Assembly: GCF_023498005.1 (NCBI RefSeq) | Contig: NZ_CP097289.1 | Span: 5,456,001-5,520,000 of the forward strand | DNA length: 64,000 nucleotides | Reading direction: 5' to 3' | Source of the DNA: Streptomyces durmitorensis | GTDB taxonomy: Bacteria; Actinomycetota; Actinomycetes; Streptomycetales; Streptomycetaceae | Shown here: positions 31,851 through 40,359 of the stretch, one piece after another | How positions within the stretch are numbered: position 1 is the stretch's first letter | Layout: each line of letters begins with the position of its first letter | Translations under genes and position numbers: made by a program | Notes under the pieces: generated by a model | Told to the model about the DNA's origin: nothing | The model's input: the letters and a program-made list of their open reading frames with translations, nothing else | The model's database searches: none

Positions 31851-31907
31851 TTGATTCCTTGGGTCCTGCTGCCGGGCGGGCAGGAGGCGCACCGTGCCCC
31901 CACGGCG

Positions 31908-31941
31908 GTGGGGCCCGCCCGGCGTCCCGGGTGGGCCCCAC
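31908..31941. terminator. Bidirectional terminator between convergent genes
   Basis: A 15-bp stem (31908-31922 with 31927-31941, one G-T pair) and a CGTC loop, located between the SDR stop and the stop of the small hydrophilic protein gene. Confidence 0.85.
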
Positions 31942-31962
31942 TGGTCAAAGCTCAGCGCAGCG

Positions 31963-32202
31963 TCAGGCGTCGTAGTCCTGGTTGAACTTGTCCTGCTGCT
32001 CCCGCGCCGCACGCTGCGCGTCGTCAGGAGACTTCGCGGAACGCTCACGCGCCTGCTCCTGGGCCTGCGAGCCGCGCTCCTGCGCGTCGTCGCGGGCCTG
32101 CGAGGCGCGCTCGCTCGCCTCGTCCTTCTCGCCACCCATGGCGCCCTTCGCCTTGGCGGAGAGGTCGTTGGCCTTGTCCTGGAACTGGTCCTTGATGCCC
32201 AT
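31963..32202 (-). CDS. Small hydrophilic coiled/disordered protein (stress-protein-like)
   Basis: A 79-residue, highly charged protein beginning MGIKDQFQDKANDLSAKAKG. The start at 32202 is set by TAGGAG eight bases upstream; the GTG three codons earlier overlaps that site. The composition is Lys/Glu/Ala/Gln/Arg with repeating EAxERAxQAxDDAQE patterns, predicted helical or disordered. It resembles CsbD-like or LEA-like desiccation/osmotic stress proteins, but no family assignment is firm. Monocistronic. Confidence 0.75.
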   Translation of the reverse strand: MGIKDQFQDKANDLSAKAKGAMGGEKDEASERASQARDDAQERGSQAQEQARERSAKSPDDAQRAAREQQDKFNQDYDA

Positions 32203-32327
32203 GCGGTTCACTCCTAGAGGGTGAGGTTGGAAGGGCCTCGACCAGACTTACATGAGGGCACATTCCTCGCATTTCGATCATTGACCGGCAGTGACGAACC
32301 GCGAAAAGCCCTGCCCGGGACGGTCCG

Positions 32328-35300
32328 CTACTCCCGCGGCGGAAGCTTCGGCCGCCGCCGGTCCGGCACGTCGTCCAGGCCCGGCGGAGTCGCCGCGGGC
32401 TGCCGTGCCAGGAGGTCGAGCGCCACCCCCACCGCGTCGTCGAGCTGGGCGTGCCGGCCCTCCGCCCAGTCCAGGGGCGTGCGCAGGACCTCCAGGTCCG
32501 GGGTCACGCCGTGGTTCTCCACGGACCAGCCGTACTCGTCGAACCACCCCGCGTTCATCGGCACCGTGATGATCGTCCCGTCACCGAGCACGTGCCGCCC
32601 GGTCATCCCCACCACGCCGCCCCACGTGCGCTGGCCCACCACAGGGCCGAGGCCGAGCAGCTTGAAGGCCGCCGTGATCATGTCGCCGTCCGATGACGTC
32701 GCCTCGTCGGCCAGGGCCACCACAGGGCCTCGGGGCGCATTCGACGCGTACGACACCGGCTGGGCGTTGCGTGTCAGGTCCCAGCCCAGGATCTTCCGCG
32801 TCAGCTTCTCGACCACCAGCTCGCTGATGTGGCCCCCCGCGTTGCCGCGCACGTCCACGATCAGGGCCGGACGCGAGACCTCAAGGCGCAGGTCCCGGTT
32901 GAACTGCGCCCAGCCGGAGCCGCCCATGTCGGGGATGTGCAGGTAGCCGCACTTGCCCGCGCTCAACTCCCGTACGACCTCACGGCGTTTGGCCACCCAG
33001 TCCTGGTAGCGCAGGGGGCGTTCGTTGATGAGGGGGACGATCGCCACCCTCCTCGCCCTTCCCTCCCGCTCCGCCGGCTGGAACGTCAGCTCCACCGTCG
33101 TGCCGCCCGCGGCCGCGAGCAGGGGGAAGGGGCCCGCCACCGGGTCCACCGGGCGGCCGTCGATGTGCGTGAGGACCGCGCCCTCGCGGATGCCCGCGCC
33201 CGCGAGCGGCGAGCGCGCCTTGGAGTCGGAGGAGTCGCCCGGCAGGATCCGCTTGATCATCCAACTGCCGTCCCGGCAGACCAGGTTGGCGCCGAGCAGG
33301 CCCATCGCCCGCTGGTAGTGGGGTGGTCCTTCGTTGCGGCGGGCCGCGGTCACGTACGCATGGGACGTGCCCAGTTCGCCCAGGACCTCGCGGAGCAGGT
33401 CCGCGAACTCGTCGGGGGACGCGACCCGTTCCACCAGCGGACGGTACTGGTCCAGGATCGCGGGCCAGTCGATGCCGCACATGTGCGGCTCCCAGAAGTA
33501 GGCGCGGATGAGGCGGCCCGCCTCGTCGTAGGCCTGGCGCCATTCGGCCGCCGGGTCGACCTCGTGCAGGATGCGGCGCAGGTCGATCCAGACGGTCGTG
33601 TCGACGTCACCGGTCTCCGTGGAGGGCACCGCGCGCAGATCGCCCTCGTCGACCACCACGAGCCGCGAGCCGTCGCCGCTGAGCGCGAACCAGTCGAGGT
33701 GGTCGACAAGCGCGGACTTCTTCCCCTTGGTGATGTTGAAGTACTCCAGGGTGGGGCGGCCCGAGGTGTCCGAGGGGTTGGCGAACGTCTCGCCGAGCGC
33801 GCCCGAGATCGGCCAGCGCAGCCAGACGAGGCCGCCGCCGCTGACGGGGTGGAGCGCCGAGTACTTCGACGCCGATACCGGGAACGGCGTCACCCTGCTC
33901 TCCAGGCCCTCCACCTCCACGATCACCGCGCCGTCCTCCGAACCGCCGTCGGCCGGGTCGAGCCCGCCCGCCGCGGGGCGGCCGTCGGGGGAGAGCGCGA
34001 AGGGGGAGGGGGTCGCCGACGAGAGGGGGACCAGGTAGGGGCGGCAGCCGAGCGGGAAGGACAGATCGCCGGTGTGCACGTCGTAGACCGGGTCGAAGCC
34101 GCGCCAGGACAGGAACGCCAGATAGCGGCCGTCGCGGGTGAAGACCGGGTTCTCGTCCTCGAAGCGGCCGTTGGTCACGTCGACGATCGTGCGGGCGCCC
34201 GGACCGTGGATGCGGGCCATCTTGATCTGCCGGAGGGATCGGCCGATGCCCGGGTGCGACCAGGTCAGCCAGGCCCCGTCCGGCGAGAACGCCAGGTCAC
34301 GGACCGGGCCGTTGATGGAGCGGATCAGCTCCGTCACCTCGCCGTTCGACTCCTCGGTCGCGTCGACCAGGAGGAGCCTGCCGTCGTTCGAGGCGATCGC
34401 GAGCCGTTCGCCGTCCGGGTCGGAGAGCAGCTCCAGGACCCGGCCGAGCTCGCCCTGTGCCAGCCTGCGCGGCTCGCGCTCGCCGCTGGCGCGCGGCAGA
34501 TAGGCGATCTCGACGGCGTCCTCGCCCTCCGCGTCGGTGACGTAGGCGACCTGCCCGCCCTTGCCGAGCATCTCCGGGAGCCGCACGCGCACGCCCGGGG
34601 TGTCCGTGATGGTGCGGGCGGGCCCGTCCCGGTGCGTGAGCCAGTACAGGCTGCCGCGTACGACGACGGCGCTGGCCCGGCCCGTCGTGTCCACGGAGAG
34701 CGAGTCGACGTGCTGCGCGGCCGGCACCTGATAGATCCGGCGTCCGGCGCGCGGCCCGCCCAGGCGTACGTCGAGGCGGCGCGGCACGGAGCCTGCGGAC
34801 AGGTCGTCCACCAGCCAGACGTCGCCCGCGCACTGGTAGACGACGCGCGTGCCGTCGCTGGAGGCGTGCCGGGCGTAGAACGCGTCGTGGTCGGTGTGCC
34901 GCCGCAGGTCGGAGCCGTCCGGCAGGCAGGAGTACAGGTTGCCGACGCCCTCGTGGTCGGAGAGGAAGGCGATCCTGCCGTCCACGAACATCGGGGCGTC
35001 CAGGTGTCCGTCGAGGTCGGGCAGGAGCTGCTCGCCGTGCAGCCACAGGCGGCCCGTCGCCCCGCCCCGGTAGCGCTTCCAGGCGGCGGGCTCGTGCGGC
35101 GGCTTCCCGGTCAGGAGGAGGGTCTTGCGCTCGCCCTCGATGTCGTTGACCGCGATGTCGTACACCGGACCCCAGGGCAGCTTGCCGCCGGGTGATCCGT
35201 CGGTCGGCACGCTGTAGGCCCAGCAGAAGTAGGAGAAGGGCTGGCCGTGCGAGGAGACGGCGAGGATGTCGCCGTCGGGGGACCAGCCGCAGACCCGGGT

Positions 35301-35606
35301 GTCCGTGCTCCCCCAGTAGGTGAGCCGCCGGGACGGGCCGCCGTCCACCGGGGCGAGATGGATCTCCGGGTCGAGGCTGCGCCATGTCGTGTACGCGATG
35401 TGGCGGCCGTCCGGCGAGAAGCGCGGATGGCTCACCTTGGTCCGGTCGACGGTCACCCGCCAGGCCCGGCCCGCGGGCGCGCCGTCGGGGTTCAGCGGGG
35501 CCACCCAGAGATCGTCCTCGGCCGCGAAACAGAGACGGTCGCCGCTGAGGTGCGGAAATCGCAGGTAGGCGTGGTCAGCATGGGCTTCATCGCGCGCGTC
35601 GGTCAC
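32328..35606 (-). CDS. Tricorn-type protease (S41 family peptidase)
   Basis: A 1,092-residue self-compartmentalising peptidase that cuts oligopeptides downstream of the proteasome or other proteases (archaeal Tricorn has about 1,070). The GTG start at 35606 (VTDARDEAHADHAYLRFPHL) is the only start codon near the family N-terminus; its ribosome-binding site is weak. Residues about 15-670 contain the beta-propeller repeats (SPDGRHIAYTT, FLSDHEGVGNLYS, FSPDGAWLTW). A PDZ-like domain and the catalytic core follow. The His of the active site is His749 (LGTSHAYV) and the nucleophile is Ser972 next to Asp973 (ATSSDGDMI). The C-terminal Pro/Arg tail is typical of actinobacterial members. Confidence 0.95.
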   Translation of the reverse strand: MTDARDEAHADHAYLRFPHLSGDRLCFAAEDDLWVAPLNPDGAPAGRAWRVTVDRTKVSHPRFSPDGRHIAYTTWRSLDPEIHLAPVDGGPSRRLTYWGSTDTRVCGWSPDGDILAVSSHGQPFSYFCWAYSVPTDGSPGGKLPWGPVYDIAVNDIEGERKTLLLTGKPPHEPAAWKRYRGGATGRLWLHGEQLLPDLDGHLDAPMFVDGRIAFLSDHEGVGNLYSCLPDGSDLRRHTDHDAFYARHASSDGTRVVYQCAGDVWLVDDLSAGSVPRRLDVRLGGPRAGRRIYQVPAAQHVDSLSVDTTGRASAVVVRGSLYWLTHRDGPARTITDTPGVRVRLPEMLGKGGQVAYVTDAEGEDAVEIAYLPRASGEREPRRLAQGELGRVLELLSDPDGERLAIASNDGRLLLVDATEESNGEVTELIRSINGPVRDLAFSPDGAWLTWSHPGIGRSLRQIKMARIHGPGARTIVDVTNGRFEDENPVFTRDGRYLAFLSWRGFDPVYDVHTGDLSFPLGCRPYLVPLSSATPSPFALSPDGRPAAGGLDPADGGSEDGAVIVEVEGLESRVTPFPVSASKYSALHPVSGGGLVWLRWPISGALGETFANPSDTSGRPTLEYFNITKGKKSALVDHLDWFALSGDGSRLVVVDEGDLRAVPSTETGDVDTTVWIDLRRILHEVDPAAEWRQAYDEAGRLIRAYFWEPHMCGIDWPAILDQYRPLVERVASPDEFADLLREVLGELGTSHAYVTAARRNEGPPHYQRAMGLLGANLVCRDGSWMIKRILPGDSSDSKARSPLAGAGIREGAVLTHIDGRPVDPVAGPFPLLAAAGGTTVELTFQPAEREGRARRVAIVPLINERPLRYQDWVAKRREVVRELSAGKCGYLHIPDMGGSGWAQFNRDLRLEVSRPALIVDVRGNAGGHISELVVEKLTRKILGWDLTRNAQPVSYASNAPRGPVVALADEATSSDGDMITAAFKLLGLGPVVGQRTWGGVVGMTGRHVLGDGTIITVPMNAGWFDEYGWSVENHGVTPDLEVLRTPLDWAEGRHAQLDDAVGVALDLLARQPAATPPGLDDVPDRRRPKLPPRE

Positions 35607-35700
35607 TTCACCATGCTTTTCCGGTGCGCAGGGCCCGGCAACTCGTACACGGGGGCGGAAGGGAGTGCGGAGCCGCGGAGCGCGTGACGCAGCACACGTA

Positions 35701-35713
35701 CGAAACGGTTTCG
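35701..35713. promoter_or_regulatory. TetR operator candidate 1
   Basis: CGAAACGGTTTCG is a perfect palindrome around its central base, 65 bases before the TetR start. It lies next to or over the likely -35 (TTTCGT, 35709-35714) of a promoter whose -10 is TACAGT (35732-35737). Autoregulation is inferred. Confidence 0.65.
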
Positions 35714-35746
35714 TTTCGTTAAGGCCGCGGGTACAGTCATGGCGTA

Positions 35747-35759
35747 CGGAACGGTTTCG
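35747..35759. promoter_or_regulatory. TetR operator candidate 2
   Basis: CGGAACGGTTTCG repeats the first site with one arm mismatch, 46 bases downstream (centre to centre) and just after the predicted -10. Two copies bracketing the core promoter suggest cooperative repression by the adjacent TetR protein. Confidence 0.6.
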
Positions 35760-35777
35760 ACGAGGAGCGGAGGGATC

Positions 35778-36368
35778 ATGGCTGAGGCGGCAACGGTGCG
35801 GCGCAGCCGGATCACACCCGAGCGCGAGGCCGAGCTGTATGCGGCCGTGCTCGATCTGCTCCGCGAGGTCGGCTATGAAGCGCTGACGATGGACGCCATC
35901 GCGGCCCGCACGAAATCCAGCAAGGCCACCCTCTACCGCCAGTGGGGGAGCAAGCCGGAGCTGATCGTCAGGGCGCTGCGGGCCAACAAGCCGGTGTCCA
36001 TCGAGGACATCGACACCGGGTCCCTCCGCGGTGACCTCCTGGAGTCCGCGAACCGTTCGGACGACTGCCAGATGGAGCGGGACGCCGCGCTGATGCGGAG
36101 CCTGTTCCATGCCATTCACGAGAACCCCGAACTCCACCAGGCGCTCAGGCAGTTGCTCATCGAGCCGGAGATCACCGGCCTGAACGAACTGCTGCGCAGG
36201 GCCGTGGAGCGCGGTGAAGTGGCCGCGGACAACCCCGCGTTGGACTACGTCATCCACATGATGGTCGGCGGCTTCGTCGCCCGTGACCTGATCGAGGACC
36301 GCACGGTCGACCGTGAGTTCCTCCGTTCCTACATCGACGCCGTGATCCTCCCCGCTCTCGGCGTCTGA
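35778..36368 (+). CDS. TetR family transcriptional regulator
   Basis: A 196-residue repressor. ATG at 35778 (MAEAATVRRSRI) follows GGAGGG; an upstream in-frame ATG (35739) would lie inside the operator region and is rejected. The DNA-binding domain reads EVGYEALTMDAIAARTKSSK then ATLYRQWGSKPELI. The C-terminal ligand domain has the TetR_C-like stretch MRSLFHAIHENPELHQALRQ. It precedes the MMPL transporter by 108 bases on the same strand and very likely regulates it and itself through the twin palindromes upstream. Confidence 0.93.
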   Translation: MAEAATVRRSRITPEREAELYAAVLDLLREVGYEALTMDAIAARTKSSKATLYRQWGSKPELIVRALRANKPVSIEDIDTGSLRGDLLESANRSDDCQMERDAALMRSLFHAIHENPELHQALRQLLIEPEITGLNELLRRAVERGEVAADNPALDYVIHMMVGGFVARDLIEDRTVDREFLRSYIDAVILPALGV

Positions 36369-36476
36369 TCCACCCCTCTCACAGGACCACCCCCTCCACC
36401 TGACGCGACCGCTCACGTCGTCGGGCTGATCCCCCCTGCCCTGTAGACACCACGACCTGACCGGGAGTACGCCCTC

Positions 36477-38717
36477 GTGGCCACTTTCCTTTACAAAATG
36501 GGCCGACTCGCCTTCAGGCGACGGCACTTCGTCGCCCTGATCTGGGTGGCGCTCCTGACGCTCGCCGGAGTCGGCGCCGCGTCCGCGCCCACCGCCGCCT
36601 CCAGCTCCTTCTCCATTCCGGGGACGGAGGCCCAGAAGGCCTTCGACCTGCTCGACGAGCGTGTGCCCGAGGCCAAGGCCGACGGCGCGAGCGCCCGTGT
36701 CGTCTTCAAGGCGCCGGACGGCGAGAAGGTCACGGACCCGGCCAACAAGGCCGAGATCCAGAAGACCGTCGCCGCCCTCAAGTCCGGTTCGGACGAGGTG
36801 GCCAGGGCGGACAGCCCCTTCCAGACCAAGACGGTCAGCAAGGACGGCTCCACCGCGTACGCCTCGGTCTCGTACAAGGTCACCTCGATGGAGCTGACCG
36901 ACGAGAGCCGTGACGCGCTGGAGAAGACGACCGACCAGGCGCGGGAGTCCGGGCTCACGGTGGAGGTCGGCGGCGACGCGCTGCAGGCCATGCCCGAGAC
37001 CGGGGCCACCGAGATCATCGGCATCGCGGTCGCGGCCGTCGTCCTCGTCATCACCTTCGGCTCGCTGATCGCTGCGGGGCTTCCCCTGCTCACCGCGCTG
37101 ATCGGCGTGGGCATCGGTGTCTCCTCGATCACCGCGCTCGCCAGCGCGCTGGACCTGGGGACGACCACCTCCACGCTCGCCATGATGATCGGCCTCGCGG
37201 TCGGCATCGACTACGCGCTCTTCATCGTCTCGCGCTACCGCGGCGAACTCGCCGACGGCCGGGACCGCGAGGACGCGGCGGGCCGCGCGGTGGGGACGGC
37301 CGGTTCGGCCGTGGTCTTCGCCGGGCTCACCGTCGTCATCGCCCTTGTCGGCCTCGCCGTGGTGAACATCCCGATGCTCACCAAGATGGGCTTCGCGGCC
37401 GCCGGCACGGTGGTCATCGCCGTACTCATCGCACTCACCCTGATCCCGGCGCTGCTCGGCTACGCGGGCAAGAAGGTCAAGCCCACGGGCGAGAAGAGCA
37501 AGGTGCTCGGCGGTGGCAGGAAGAAGGCCGCCGCCGCTGAAGGCGCCGAGCCGAAGGACAACCTCGGCACCCGCTGGGCACGCTTCGTCGTCCGCCGTCC
37601 GCTCACCGTCCTGCTCGTCGGTGTCATCGGCCTGGGCGCCGCCGCACTGCCCGTCTCCTCCCTCGAACTGGGCCTCCCGGACGACGGCGCACAGCCGACG
37701 TCCACGACCCAGCGCAAGGCGTACGACCTGGTGTCCGACGGATTCGGGCCCGGCTTCAACGGCCCGCTGATGACGGTCGCCGACCTCAAGGGTTCCGACG
37801 ACCCGAAGGCCGCGGCCGGTGAGATCACCAAGACGATCTCCGGACTCGACGACGTCCTCTCGGTCGCCCCGCCGATGATCAACAAGGCGGGCGACACGGC
37901 GATCATCAGCGTCGTCCCGTCCTCCAAGCCCAGCGGCATCGAGACCGAGAACCTCGTCCACTCGATCCGCGACGCGGGCGCCGACATCAAGTCCGACACC
38001 GGCGCGAGCGTCATGGTCACCGGCACGACGGCCATGAACATCGACGTCTCACAGAAGCTGAACGACGCCCTGCTGCCCTACCTGGCACTGGTCGTCGGCC
38101 TCGCCTTCCTCCTCCTGATCGTCGTCTTCCGCTCGATCCTGGTCCCGCTCAAGGCGGCGCTCGGCTTCCTGCTCTCGGTCCTCGCGGCCCTGGGCGCGGT
38201 CGTCGCGGTCTTCCAGTGGGGCTGGCTCGGCTCGCTCTTCGGCGTCGAGCAGACCGGCCCGATCATGAGCATGATGCCGATCTTCATGGTGGGCGTCGTC
38301 TTCGGCCTCGCGATGGACTACGAGGTCTTCCTCGTGACGCGCATGCGCGAGGCGTACGTCCACGGGGAGCGGCCCGGCCAGGCCATCGTGACCGGCTTCC
38401 GGCACGGGGCGCGCGTGGTCTCGGCGGCCGCCGTGATCATGATGGCCGTCTTCGCGGGGTTCATCGGGTCCAGCGAGCAGATGGTGAAGATGATCGGCTT
38501 CGGTCTCGCGATCGCCGTCTTCTTCGACGCGTTCATCGTGCGCATGGCGCTGGTCCCGGCCGTGCTCGCGCTGCTCGGCAAGAAGGCGTGGTGGCTGCCG
38601 AAGTGGCTGGACCGCGCGCTGCCGAACGTCGACGTCGAGGGCGAGGGGCTGCGTGACGCCGACGAGGCCGGCCCGCAGGGCCCGTCGGACGAGGACCGGG
38701 AGCTCACGCGCGTCTGA
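36477..38717 (+). CDS. MMPL family RND transporter
   Basis: A 746-residue membrane transporter of the MmpL/RND superfamily, which exports lipids or drugs using the proton gradient. Starts with GTG at 36477 (MATFLYKMGRLAFRRRHFVA). Two homologous halves each have one helix, a large extracytoplasmic loop and a five-helix bundle. Signature segments are MIGLAVGIDYALFIVSRYR (helix 4 with the proton-relay Asp) and FGLAMDYEVFLVTRMREAY (helix 10 with the second Asp). The C-terminus is acidic. Partner is the upstream TetR gene; substrate unknown. Confidence 0.94.
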   Translation: MATFLYKMGRLAFRRRHFVALIWVALLTLAGVGAASAPTAASSSFSIPGTEAQKAFDLLDERVPEAKADGASARVVFKAPDGEKVTDPANKAEIQKTVAALKSGSDEVARADSPFQTKTVSKDGSTAYASVSYKVTSMELTDESRDALEKTTDQARESGLTVEVGGDALQAMPETGATEIIGIAVAAVVLVITFGSLIAAGLPLLTALIGVGIGVSSITALASALDLGTTTSTLAMMIGLAVGIDYALFIVSRYRGELADGRDREDAAGRAVGTAGSAVVFAGLTVVIALVGLAVVNIPMLTKMGFAAAGTVVIAVLIALTLIPALLGYAGKKVKPTGEKSKVLGGGRKKAAAAEGAEPKDNLGTRWARFVVRRPLTVLLVGVIGLGAAALPVSSLELGLPDDGAQPTSTTQRKAYDLVSDGFGPGFNGPLMTVADLKGSDDPKAAAGEITKTISGLDDVLSVAPPMINKAGDTAIISVVPSSKPSGIETENLVHSIRDAGADIKSDTGASVMVTGTTAMNIDVSQKLNDALLPYLALVVGLAFLLLIVVFRSILVPLKAALGFLLSVLAALGAVVAVFQWGWLGSLFGVEQTGPIMSMMPIFMVGVVFGLAMDYEVFLVTRMREAYVHGERPGQAIVTGFRHGARVVSAAAVIMMAVFAGFIGSSEQMVKMIGFGLAIAVFFDAFIVRMALVPAVLALLGKKAWWLPKWLDRALPNVDVEGEGLRDADEAGPQGPSDEDRELTRV

Positions 38718-38754
38718 CCCGCGCGTCTGACCCGCGCGTGTGACCCGCGCGTCA
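38707..38754. repeat. 13-bp tandem repeat spanning two convergent stop codons
   Basis: CGCGCGTCTGACC occurs at 38707-38719 and 38720-38732, with one base changed at 38733-38745 and a partial unit after. The first copy contains the MMPL stop codon and the last partial unit reaches the stop of the convergent SsgA-like gene. Confidence 0.85.
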
Positions 38755-39105
38755 GTGGGGAACGGGGGCGGCCGCGTACGTGCGGCGCAGAAAGCGGATC
38801 AGCGCCGAAGCGTCGAACTGCACGACCGCCACCCCCTGCGCGGAGTGGAACTCCATGACCGTCTGGACCCGCCCGCAGGGCCAGATGTGCACGTCGCCGC
38901 TGGTGGTCGGGGCCCGCAGGCCCTGTTCGAGCAGCTGCCGGGCGAAGGTCCATTCGTGGGAACCCTCGTGTGAACCAGGGAGGCCGATCCGCACCGCTTG
39001 CGGGTCGGCCTCCGGGTCGTACCGGAGGACGGCGGGGACGGTGAGCTGGTCGTCAGGGGAGTCCGTGACGACGTGGGCACGTGCGAACTGCTCTACTGCG
39101 GACAT
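38752..39105 (-). CDS. SsgA-like sporulation/cell division regulator (SALP family)
   Basis: A 117-residue SsgA-like protein, a family found only in morphologically complex actinomycetes that steers septum position and spore wall synthesis. The start at MSAVEQFARAHV (39105) is set by GAGGAG seven bases upstream. Core patterns LTVPAVLRYDPEADPQAVRI, WTFARQLLEQGL, GDVHIWPCGR and FHSAQGVAVVQFDASALIRF fit the SsgA fold. It is shorter than SsgA/SsgB (about 135 residues), lacking part of the C-terminus. Which of SsgA-G it corresponds to cannot be told by eye. Divergent from the nickel/cobalt importer. Confidence 0.9.
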   Translation of the reverse strand: MSAVEQFARAHVVTDSPDDQLTVPAVLRYDPEADPQAVRIGLPGSHEGSHEWTFARQLLEQGLRAPTTSGDVHIWPCGRVQTVMEFHSAQGVAVVQFDASALIRFLRRTYAAAPVPH

Positions 39106-39204
39106 CGCGAACTCCTCACCATCACGTGCCTTCTGCCCTCTAATGTCCCATATATTCCGATTCTTGCTCCAAGTGTGACCGGGATAACTGGGTAAGCGCC
39201 GCTC

Positions 39205-39221
39205 TTGCAAGCCGTTCGCAA
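39205..39221. promoter_or_regulatory. Nur-type box (nickel uptake regulator)
   Basis: TTGCAA-GCCGT-TCGCAA matches the Nur consensus TTGCAA-N5-TTGCAA at 11 of 12 arm positions with the exact 5-base spacer. It lies just upstream of a TATCAT -10-like hexamer (39230-39235) before nikMN. Nur is the Fur-family nickel sensor of Streptomyces. Confidence 0.75.
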
Positions 39222-39229
39222 CAAGGCAC

Positions 39230-39235
39230 TATCAT
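39230..39235 (+). promoter_or_regulatory. Putative -10 of the nikMNQO operon
   Basis: TATCAT, 62 bases before the start codon, with the Nur-type box immediately upstream in -35 territory. Assigned by eye. Confidence 0.45.
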
Positions 39236-39296
39236 TGAACGGTTCACGAGCGATCCGCTCTGCCTTCCTCTTCCTGTCCTGCCCAGGAGCGCGCGC

Positions 39297-40358
39297 ATGC
39301 ATGTCCCCGACGGATTCATCAACGCACCCGTCTCCGCCGCCACCGGGGTCATCGCCGCCGGAGCGATAGCCGTCAGCCTCCGTGGCGCACGGCGCGAACT
39401 GGACGAACGGACGGCGCCGCTGGCCGGCCTCGTGGCCGCGTTCATCTTCGCGGTGCAGATGCTGAACTTCCCGGTCGCCGCGGGCACCAGCGGACACCTG
39501 CTCGGCGGGGCGCTCGCCGCGATACTCGTCGGCCCCTACACAGGCGTCCTGTGCGTGTCCGTCGTCCTCCTCATGCAGGGCGTCCTCTTCGCGGACGGCG
39601 GCCTGACCGCGCTCGGCGTGAACATCACGGACATGGCGATCGTCACGACCGTCGTGGCCTATCTCATCTTCCGCGGCCTGGTGAAGGTGCTCCCGCGCAC
39701 CCGCCGCTCCATCACCGCCTCCTCCTTCGTCGCCGCGCTGATCTCCGTGCCCGCCGCCGCGGTCGCCTTCACGTTCCTCTACGCGCTCGGCGGCACCACC
39801 GACGTCTCCATCGGCAAGGTCGCCACGGCCATGATCGGCGTGCACGTCCTCATCGGCATCGGCGAGGCGGCCATCACCGCGCTCACCGTCGGCGCCGTCA
39901 TCGCCGTCCGCCCCGACCTCGTGTACGGCGCCCGCGGCCTGACCCAGAAGCTCAAGCTCCGCGTCGGCGGCGAACTGGTCGACGCCCCGGCGGCCGAAGA
40001 GCCCGCTCCCGTCGCCGCCCGCTCGCACCGCAAGGTGTGGATCGCGGGCCTTGTCACCTCCCTTGTCCTCGCGGGCTTCGTCAGCTTCTACGCCTCCGCG
40101 AACCCCGACGGCCTGGAGAAGGTCGCCCACGACAAGGGCATCGACAAGAAGGCCGAGGAGCACGCCACCTCGGACTCCCCGCTCGCCGACTACGGCGTCA
40201 AGGACATCACCGACAGCCGCCTCTCCGGCGGCCTCGCGGGCGTCATCGGCGTCGGCGTCACCGTCGTCGCGGGCTCGGCGGTCTTCTGGGCGCTGCGCCG
40301 CCGCCGTACGACGGACACGGACCCGGCGTCGACGACGTCGGTCTCCGAGAACGCCTGA
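39297..40358 (+). CDS. ECF nickel/cobalt transporter, fused NikM-NikN (CbiM-CbiN) substrate-binding component
   Basis: A 353-residue membrane protein. The N-terminal CbiM/NikM part starts with the obligatory MHVPDGF, whose His2 and backbone bind the metal. It includes LNFPVAAGTSGHLLGGALAA, with a metal-binding His, and AITALTVGAVIA. After about residue 245 a second unit follows: one helix, then ANPDGLEKVAHDKG, the PDGLE motif of CbiN/NikN, and a final helix. Separate M and N genes are more usual in enterics; the fusion is common in actinobacteria. It is first in the operon with CbiQ and CbiO. The Nur-type box favours nickel over cobalt. Confidence 0.94.
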   Translation: MHVPDGFINAPVSAATGVIAAGAIAVSLRGARRELDERTAPLAGLVAAFIFAVQMLNFPVAAGTSGHLLGGALAAILVGPYTGVLCVSVVLLMQGVLFADGGLTALGVNITDMAIVTTVVAYLIFRGLVKVLPRTRRSITASSFVAALISVPAAAVAFTFLYALGGTTDVSIGKVATAMIGVHVLIGIGEAAITALTVGAVIAVRPDLVYGARGLTQKLKLRVGGELVDAPAAEEPAPVAARSHRKVWIAGLVTSLVLAGFVSFYASANPDGLEKVAHDKGIDKKAEEHATSDSPLADYGVKDITDSRLSGGLAGVIGVGVTVVAGSAVFWALRRRRTTDTDPASTTSVSENA

Positions 40359-40359
40359 C

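Noticed and set aside
32328..37961. A leftward frame of nearly 1,880 codons extending the Tricorn-type protease upstream
   Set aside because: The part before 35606 is antisense to the TetR and MMPL genes and has Arg/Gly/Asp-rich shadow composition.
39106..39296. Cobalamin riboswitch before the CbiM-like gene
   Set aside because: No B12-box-like sequence is seen and the leader is short. A Nur-type box explains regulation better.
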